From Liolophura sinensis (Eukaryota; Mollusca; Polyplacophora; Chitonida; Chitonidae): a stretch of 64,000 bases of DNA. A program made the translations under genes and the position numbers. The number at the start of each line of letters is the position of its first letter. Positions within the stretch are counted from its first letter, which is position 1. Where the stretch lies: contig NC_088302.1 of NCBI RefSeq assembly GCF_032854445.1, forward strand, positions 48,886,046 to 48,950,045. The letters are read 5' to 3'. Under the pieces are notes generated by a model. That model saw only the letters and a list, made by a program, of their open reading frames with translations. It ran no database searches and had not been told where the DNA came from. Positions 56,515-64,000 of the stretch are shown here, in pieces.

Positions 56515-57735
56515 GACCCCTTATTACAGAGGATTGCCACGTCATGAAGTACAAAACTATATACCGATTTCTTTGTTAAGATGTGTAGCAAGGTTTTTGA
56601 GAGGGCTGTTTCTAAACACGTATTTCGTCAGTTTTGAAGTGAGATTTCGCAATACCACCACGGCTATCTTACATCCTGTTCAACCATTACTTTATTTTAG
56701 ACATATGTTTTGACATCGTGTCATTAGGTGGGAGTAAAGGGGTATATTTTCTCTTCTGTGATATTTCCAAAGCATTTGTCTGGCATAGATGCTTACTGTC
56801 AGTTACAGTTTTTGGAATAGCTGGTGAACTTTTTGATTGGTTTGAAAAATACATGTCCGACATGAACCATCGTGTTATTATTAATGCAGAACAGTCTGAA
56901 TTTTGTGAGTTGCTTGTTGGTGTATCACGGGGTTCAGTCCCTGTTATGTTTTTTATATATTAACGATCTGCCTAGTGGTATTATCAATATTACATGTTTG
57001 TTTGCAAGCAATACCTGTCTTTACGTGATGTCCATTGAGGTATTAAATATTAACTCTCAGTTAAATTTTGAACACGATTTACGTCTGAAGAATGGCTTCC
57101 CAGTTTAAATCTTGATGATACAAAAGCGCTACTTGTGTGCAGGCGCAGAGTTTTCGGTTGGCTTTAGGTCTATCGTAGTTGATATACTGCCTACACATAA
57201 ACACCAGGGCCCAGTTGTTGGTAAGTGTACTCGCTATTACTGGTATTAAGTCAGATTTAATTTTAAAATTTTTAGTGAACCTCTGCAGCCTATGCAATTC
57301 TCCACAGTCAAAGTGTAACAGCAGCACTTTTAGTTTACATTTAATATAATGTTACACATTTTCTTCATCTTAATCGAAGATTGAAGACTTAAACTTAAAT
57401 CTGGTATTAGGTTTTAACCAAGTTTTGAACAACCGAGCCCTATGTACTGTCTTTTCTAATTATATAAATTGTTGAACTACAACCGCTAAAAAAATCAGCA
57501 ATATTTTGTGCTCTAAAATACAAATTAACTCGTAAAAGTTTAGAAACTATGTAAATATCATTAATAAGACCGAGCAAGGGGTGAGCAGACGTTGTTTGAG
57601 ACAGTTTGAAAGAAACTCAAGCCAACAGATTAGAACATATCCGCAAATATTGTCTTGATGTTATATATGTTTTAACAATAAGAGATGTCACGAGAACTGA
57701 TTCGCCTGACCTAATGTATTTAGAGACTGGACAAA
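56515..57735 (+). pseudogene. Decayed non-LTR retrotransposon reverse transcriptase, copy B
   Basis: Related to copy A and better preserved. It shows FLFCDISKAF followed by VWHRCLL (56748-56795), GIAGELFDWFEKYMSD, VIINAEQSEF, a GVSRGSVPVM stretch in the place of VPQGSVLGP, then in another frame YINDLPSGII and LFASNTCLYV where FADDTxLY is expected. The second catalytic Asp pair is therefore lost. The C-terminal piece (57606-57700) reads QANRLEHIRKYCLDVI. Frameshifts and stops make it a relic. Confidence 0.78.
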
Positions 57736-58884
57736 TGAATGTTTTTCGCTGTTTTCTAGTAATGATAGCCGTAAAGCTTAACTTTTTTTATTTTAGCAAA
57801 CCTCTTTATTATGTAAAAAGCGGAAAGTGTGGATGGCGTGATTATTCCTGACGGAAAATTTAATGATTGATAAAAATGAGATCGAGCTGTATCACTAATG
57901 CCATCACTTCGAAGTACGCTGCAAGGCAGCTTTGAGGAATTAGGGTTCTGCTTTTGTGAGACAGTGGGTTGGTTCACCACAGACAACCCTGGAAATTTGT
58001 CCATGAATATATCTTTACCTCCTTAATCATTGCAGAATGGTTTTCAGAAATAAATTCAATATGTTCTGAAAAATCCTGATGGGAGTCGTCATGAAGATTA
58101 TTTATATTTGTCTTACTTTGCATTTTCTGCAATATCTGTAACTCAAGCAGTTGGCTATTACATACTTTGGTGGACCTGTGGGACCATAATGAAGAAAAAC
58201 AACATACTAGCGGCACTGGTGTCAAGTCTGATGTCTGTTGAACTCAGTGTGGATTGCCAATCTATGGTGTCACACTTTGGAAAGTTAAAGAGAAGCTTCC
58301 CAAAATCGAGTTGTTTTCACTCGGAGATGAGAATTCCTTGTTGAATGTTGTATAATCTGCAAATCTGACAAGCCTATATGTAATTCTAAGTTCTTTCCAG
58401 CACTCGGTTGTGTCCAAATAAAACAACATTAAAAATAGCTAAAATATTCTGAAATATATCGTTGAGAGTTAAAACAAACACGAACATGTTTCATTGTTAA
58501 ATATGTGAACAAATTTTAATTTTAGCCAATTGCTGCGAGACGGAAAATTCCGTTTGAACATTTTAGTCTTGGCTTGTGCGTATGATACCAATTCAAGATT
58601 TACATTGGGTGGAACAGGACAGTGCGGTCAGACTGCTGTCACATTTCATCCATCTCTGCATACCCAAATAAATGTAGCACTGTTCCACAACTGTAACAGA
58701 TTCAACTGTAACACATGCCGGCACACTCAAATAGCTGTCAAATACCTGTCCCCTACTCATACCTCTCTATATACCCACACAAATGTATCATTGTTACGCA
58801 GCTGTAATGGGTATTCATCTGATACACCTTTCGTTTTAATGTGGCCTTTGCCTTTAAGCGTCTATATACATAACTCTAACACAA
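57736..58884. other. Gene-free stretch between LINE relic and satellite
   Basis: An 83-codon reverse frame (57974-58225) and a 122-codon forward frame (58530-58898) have no recognisable domain. Nothing else is supportable. Confidence 0.4.
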
Positions 58885-59495
58885 TCACTACTTTGTGACT
58901 CACAGAGCTGAAACCTTACACATTGGTAACATAATCTACTCACAGAGCTGAAACCGTAGCATATTTGTAGCAATAATCTACTTACAGAGCTGAAACCCTC
59001 GCACATTTGTAGGAATAATCTACTCACAGAGCTGAAATCTTCGCACAGTTGTAGCACAGTCTACTCACAGAGCTGAAATCCTCACACATTTGGAACATCA
59101 TATACTCACAGAGCGAAAACCCTTGCACGTTTGTAGCACAATCTACTCACAGAGCTGAAACCGTCGTAATAATCTACTCACAGAGCTGAAACCCTCGCGC
59201 ATTTGTAACATAATCTACTCACAGAGCGGAAATCCTTGCACATTTGTAGCACAATCTACTCACAGAGCGGAAACCCTCACGCAGTTGCGGCACAATCTGC
59301 TCGAAGAGTTGAAACCTTCGCACCTTTGTAACATAATATACTCACAGAGTTCAAATCCTCACACAGCTGTAGCACAATATATATTCGCAGAGCGGAAATC
59401 CTCGCACATCTGTAGCACAATCTGCTCGAAAAGCTGAAACCCTTGCACAGTTGTAGCACAATCTACTGACAGAGCTGAAACCCTCGCACATTTGT

Positions 59496-59822
59496 GAGTG
59501 AGTGAGTGCTTATGGTTTAATGTCGTACTCAACAATTTTTCAGTCATATGACGACGAAGGAATCCTTGGGGTGCATGTACGTGTAATGTTCCTCCTTGTT
59601 GCAGGACGGATTTCCAACGCTCTTTTATTTAGTGCTGCTTCACTGAGACGACTTACCGAAGGCAAGTAAGGCGCCCCGCCCGAGCCATTATACTGATACG
59701 GGTAAACCAGTCGTTGCACTATCCCCTTCATGCTGAACGCCAAGCGAGGAAGTTACAGCTTCCTCTTTTAAAGTCTTAGGTGTGACTCGATCAAGGATTG
59801 ATCCTGGATCTACCCGTCCCGA
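59496..59822 (-). mobile_element. SINE of a second family inserted in the satellite
   Basis: The reverse-strand element ends in an (ACTC)n tail (GAGTGAGTGAGTGC on the forward strand). Body words are CAGTCATATGACGACGAAGG, TCCTCCTTGTTGCAGGACGG, AGGCAAGTAAGGCGCCCCGC and GATCCTGGATCTACCCGTCC; the last is a tRNA-like head remnant. TCGCACATTTGT occurs on both sides (59484-59495 and 59823-59834), a 12-base duplication of satellite sequence. The family resembles one I remember from molluscs. Confidence 0.88.
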
Positions 59823-61216
59823 TCGCACATTTGTAGCAATAATCTACTGACAGAGCTGAAACCCTCGCACATTTGTAGCACAGTCTAATTACAGAGCTGA
59901 AACCTGGCACATTTGTAGCAATAATCTATTTACAGAGTTGAGACACTCGCAAATTTGTAGCACAATTTACTCACATTGCTGAAATCCTCACATAGTTGTA
60001 GGAAAAATATACTCACAGAGCGGAAATTCTCGCACATTTGTAGCACAACCTACTCACAGAGATGAAACCATCGCACAGTTGTAGCAATAATCTACTCACA
60101 GAGCTTTAACCTTGCACAGTTGTGGCAGTATCTACTCACAGAGCTGAAATCCTCGCACAGTTGTAGCACAATCTACTCAGAGAGCTGAAACCGTCGCATA
60201 TTTGTAGCAATAATCTACTCACAGAGCTGAAACCCTCGCGCATTTGTAACATAATCTACTAACAGAGCGGAAATCCTTGCACATTTCTAACATCATCTAC
60301 TCACAGGGCTAAAACCCTCGCACAGTTGTAGCACAATCTACTCACAGAATTAAAATCCTCGCACAGTTGTAGCATAATATACTCACACGCGGAAATCTTC
60401 GCACATTTGTAACAAAATCTACTCACAGAGCGGAAACCCTCACGCAGTTGCAGCACAATCTGCTCGAAAAGCTGAAACCGTCTCACATTTGTAACATAAT
60501 ATACTGTCAGAGCTAAAACCCTCGCACATTTGTAGCAATAATCTACTAACAGAGCTGAAACCCTCGCACATCTGTAGCACAGTCTACTCACAGAGCTGAA
60601 ATCCTCACACATTTGTAGCACACTCTACTCACAGAGCTGAAACCGTAGCATATTTGTAGCAATAATCTACTTGCAGAGCTGAAACCCTCGCACAGTTGTA
60701 GCACAATCTTCTCGCATAGCTGAAACCCTCGCACGTTTGTACCACAATCTACTCACAGAGGGGAAACCCTCGCACAGTTCTAGCGCAATCTACTCACAGA
60801 GGGGAAACCCTCACACAGTTGTAGCAATAATCTACTCACAGAGCTGAAACCCTCGCACAGTTGTGGCAGTAATCTACTCACAGAGTCGAAATCCTCACAC
60901 AACTGTAGCACAATCTACTCACACAGCTGAAATCTTCACAAATTTGTAGCACAATCAACTCAGAGAGCTGAAACCGTCGCATATTTGTAGCAATAATCTA
61001 CTGACAGAGCTGAAACCCTCGCACATTTGTAACACAATTTACTCACAGAGCAGAAATCCTCACACAGTTGTAGCACAATCTACTTCCCAGAGCTGAAACC
61101 CTCGCACATTTGTAACATAATCTACTTACAGAGTTGAAATCCTCACACACTTGTAGCATAATATACCCACAGAGCGGATATCATCGCACATTTGTACCAC
61201 AATATAATCACAGAGC

Positions 61217-61476
61217 AGGGGCCTCCGTGGCTCAGTTGGTTAGCGCTATAGCACAGCGAAATGACCCAGGAGTCTGTCACCAATGCGGTCGCTGTGAATT
61301 CAAGTCCAGCTCATGCTGGCTTCCTCTCCAGCCGTACGTGGTAAGGTTTGTCAGCAACCTGCGGATGGTCGTGGGTTTCCCCCGGCCTCTGCCCGTTTTC
61401 CACTCACCATAATGCTGGCCGCCGTCGTATAAGTGAAATATTCTTGAATACAGCAGGTCAGATAAATAAATAAATA
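61217..61476 (+). mobile_element. Full-length SINE of the main family inserted in the satellite
   Basis: Head GGGCCTCCGTGGCTCAGTTG, GAAATGACCCAGGAGTCTGT, CAAGTCCAGCTCATGCTGGC, CAACCTGCGGATGGTCGTGG, GGCCGCCGTCGTATAAGTGA and tail GATAAATAAATAAAT. The ACACCAATCA word before the tail is altered. TCACAGAGC precedes it (61208-61216) and follows it (61478-61486), consistent with a duplication within the satellite unit. Confidence 0.94.
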
Positions 61477-61755
61477 CTCACAGAGCTAAAACCCTCTCAC
61501 ATGTGTAACATAATCTACTTACAGAGTTGAAATCCTCGCACGTGAAGTACAATATACTCACAGAGCTGACACCCTCGCACATGTGTAACATAATCTACTC
61601 ACAGCGTTGAAATCCTCGCACATGTGTAGTACAATATACTCACAGAGCTGACACCCTCGCACATTTGTAACATAATCTACTCACAGCGTTGAAATCCTCG
61701 CACATGTGTAGCACAATCTACTCACAGAGCTGAAACCGTCGCATATTTGTATCAT

Positions 61756-63154
61756 TTACTCACACAACTACTTACATAACTTAAGTACAGTGTTAACCCT
61801 CTATAGTGTGACAGAGTAACTCCAAGAATGTCCGTGTGACCTGCTGGTACAAATTCTTAATCCTGTAACAGGATGCTGTACAGACTTGCGAAATACCAAA
61901 ACAAAAGGAAGACAAGCATGCACACTTTGGCTTTGATGATTAAGTATTTTTAGGGGAAGAAAGCAAATAATGAAATAATCATCACCAAAAAGAATAGTAT
62001 GAACTACTATCAGTTACTGTAAAGTTCCACCTTAATGTTTGCATATTGTGGCAAGCATATGCAAGGTAATGTTTTTTCAGTATATCACCATATTTGTTCA
62101 TAGTAATATAATAATAGTTTATTTAAAGCATACGCGTAACACTACATGAAAAGTTTTATCAGAAGTGGCTTTTTGTTATACTATTGTGCCAGAATATAGC
62201 CCATGGGTTGCCACATTACTGTCTAATCATTTGACCGTACTTTGTTCAGTGACAAAAAGAGATCGGCAAAGGTGTTTTTAGATAATTTTTTCCAGCGTTT
62301 GTTTGTTTCTCCTCCATTATCCCAAAAAGGTCATCGAGTGATGTCAAGACACGGTGTTCTCACGTTTTTGCCTGCATATGTGGGTTTGATAAAACTGGCA
62401 ACGTTCACTGAAAGTGGCAGTCTGTAAAACACAAATAAGTAGTAAGTTGACGGCTTGTGAATACATTGTTTTGTTTCATATCAATATCATTGTGATTTAT
62501 TTAACGGGCCATGTGATTGTAATATGATAGGACCGTTTATAGTCTCACTGCAGGTGACATCTTTCGGCGGATGGCGAGCCGAGAATCTACTGCGTGTAGA
62601 AATAATATTATAACATTGATCGGAGCATGCGCTTTTCACATTAAATTTTATCAAGTTTCTTGGTGTATGCCACATTTTGGATTGCGCTCGTGTGGCACTT
62701 TCACCAGGACGCAGATTACAGTTTAGTGTCATATTTCCAAGGACGGCTTATCTTATAGGTCTAATAAGCCAGCTGAAGGAAGTCACTATATCTTGCTAAG
62801 GCACCTGACAAAGCTGCTGAAATTGATAATCAGTGTATCCTGTTATTGGTTAAGAATGCCACAAGACCGCGACTGAGCTGAAATTTATTTAAACATAATT
62901 TTTCAAACTACCGACTCAAAGTGCATGCTACTCTAACACACCAATAGTAGAAAATATGAGCTACAAGGTGGCTTATGTGGAATTTTCAAGTTTCGGTTTC
63001 GCGCTTGGCCCGAACACGACCGAACTTAACTACAGAGCGTAATATTGATCTCGTCACGTCACAAGTAGATACATGTAGTTGATCAGGCGCTACAGCTCTA
63101 CATGTGGCAAATTAAGCAAATACTGAATATACCTAGGGATTTTGCTGCGGCCTA
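61756..63154. other. Gene-free stretch
   Basis: No supportable gene or array. Small frames at 62242-62427 and 62487-62732 match nothing I know. Confidence 0.4.
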
Positions 63155-63452
63155 CCTCGCCTTATTGGACATGAAATGCCATGAAACTTATGACGTTTCT
63201 TTACATTGCAGGTTCTTTAGACATGTGATTCTCACCTGTGAGTTACTTTAGACTATTTGATAAAGGCGTGGGCACTCATGAAAACTCGATCCATCGACCG
63301 ACTGACGGTCCGGACATGACTTTCACCACGGATCTAATAAAGGCTTTCAACACTTTATAAGTTATAACCAGAAAAAGATCTTAATGAAACGTATACTTCG
63401 TCTCAGACATTGTTTTGATCAATATTTGGAAGACATGCCACGAAGACGTCCC
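63155..63452 (+). repeat. ~295-bp dispersed repeat, copy B
   Basis: Colinear with 42640-42935: CGCCTTATTGGACATGAAAT, CCTGTGAGTTACTTTAGAC, CGACTGACGGTCC, CACGGATCTAATAAAGG and GTCTCAGACATTGTTTTGAT. Class unknown. Confidence 0.85.
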
Positions 63453-64000
63453 AGGTCTATCAGGCAGCACAGAACGGATCAAAACGCTCACCAGCCAAGC
63501 TCTAATGTTTGTCAAAAAAAGTAGACATTATTGAAATCAGGTTTAAAATAACAGCCGTCGACAATATGTCGTTCCTTTCATTCTTCATTACAAGCCAGTT
63601 TAGCCTTGCAATCGTTCGGCTAAAGCTATTCATTTATTACAGTGAAGTTTAAATGATCAATTCGTGATATTGCATCTTCCTAACAGCAAGGTTGATACTG
63701 CTTCAGGCTTCGTAATCACCCTTGATTTACCGGACCGGAAGTCTCCAGAAAGTTACCCTTTCTATAGCCAATGGCATTGCGGCCCACGTACCTCCTCCAG
63801 GACAATTTTAGCCAATCACTGATCAAAAGTGCATATATATTTCCTTGTTTCCAAGCAAATGCATGTGCGTTCGGATACGATGTATTCCTTGACGACCTTG
63901 TCGGTCAGGTGAGGTCAGCGTGTTAAATCCCTCCTCTCTGCACAGAAAACACGGCTTATATACGTGCCAGGTGGATTCAACTATTTTTAAACACAGAATT
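63453..64000. other. Gene-free right edge
   Basis: Nothing I can support. Confidence 0.4.

Larger units (their letters stand above)
58885..61755. repeat. ~42-bp satellite array, 2.9 kb
   Basis: The unit is ACTCACAGAGCTGAAACCCT followed by CGCACATTTGTAGCACAATCT, about 41-43 bases, in roughly 55 copies with much variation (GCGGAAA, AGTTGTAGC, AATAATCTAC variants). Because 42 is 14 codons, spurious cysteine-rich frames appear on the reverse strand. It is interrupted by insertions at 59496-59822 and 61217-61476. Confidence 0.95.

Noticed and set aside
57974..58225. 83-codon reverse frame next to the LINE relics
   Set aside because: It does not match reverse transcriptase or endonuclease motifs, and no splice or start context supports it.
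60301..60621. Cysteine-rich periodic reverse frames in the 42-bp satellite
   Set aside because: The 14-codon period is a by-product of the satellite; frames break often and start at random units.
58885..61755. CRISPR-like regular repeats
   Set aside because: Units are directly adjacent without spacers, vary strongly, and the DNA is animal.

Overview
The window looks like nuclear DNA of an invertebrate animal, most likely a mollusc or another lophotrochozoan. Genes have GT-AG introns, non-coding DNA makes up most of the window, and satellites and tRNA-derived SINEs are abundant. One SINE family (head like a tRNA gene, body with GTCGTATAAGTGAAATATTC, tail of AAATAAATAAATA) occurs about 20 times. 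It resembles SINEs I remember from mollusc genomes; that placement is inference, not a search result.

The only convincing protein genes are four full-length copper amine oxidases (primary amine oxidases, AOC family, closest in style to vertebrate AOC2/AOC3). Each encodes about 796-815 residues and is predicted to be a type II membrane protein with one N-terminal membrane segment and an extracellular or lumenal N2-N3-catalytic body. They are arranged + + - -: gene 1 (8525-14268), gene 2 (25715-29016), gene 3 (36440-33400) and gene 4 (49417-46251), so genes 2 and 3 converge. All four share one gene plan. A splice acceptor lies just before the ATG. One large coding exon of about 2.1 kb follows, then a phase-0 intron at the same codon, then a terminal exon of about 300 bases carrying the third copper ligand. 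Genes 3 and 4 are the closest pair. Genes 2, 3 and 4 keep every catalytic residue I can check. Gene 1 has an intact reading frame but has lost the catalytic-base Asp (now Thr404), the first copper-ligand His (now Gln541) and the Thr of the T-x-x-N-Y-D cofactor motif (now Ala488), so it is a predicted pseudoenzyme. It is the most interesting object in the window.

The rest is repeat-rich. 0-8.5 kb: 20-bp and 41-bp arrays, a minisatellite between two direct repeats, and a head-to-head SINE pair. 14-25 kb: gene-free DNA with an (AT)n run, several SINEs and two copies of an unrecognised ~510-bp dispersed repeat. 37-40.8 kb: SINEs, a foldback element made of GAGGTAGCGA-like words, and a 51-bp array open on both strands. 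42-46 kb: SINEs, a 104-bp array and a second unrecognised dispersed repeat. 50.5-53.7 kb: arrays of about 180 bp and 65 bp, and a second foldback element. 55.2-57.8 kb: two decayed copies of a non-LTR retrotransposon reverse transcriptase. 58.9-61.8 kb: a 2.9-kb array of about 42-bp units broken by two SINEs of different families, each flanked by a duplication. I see no functional tRNA or rRNA gene, no CRISPR and no bacterial features.

Limits: 5' non-coding exons and transcription starts are not resolved, except for a plausible TATA box and short leader intron at gene 2. Repeat boundaries were set by eye and are good to about 5-20 bases.
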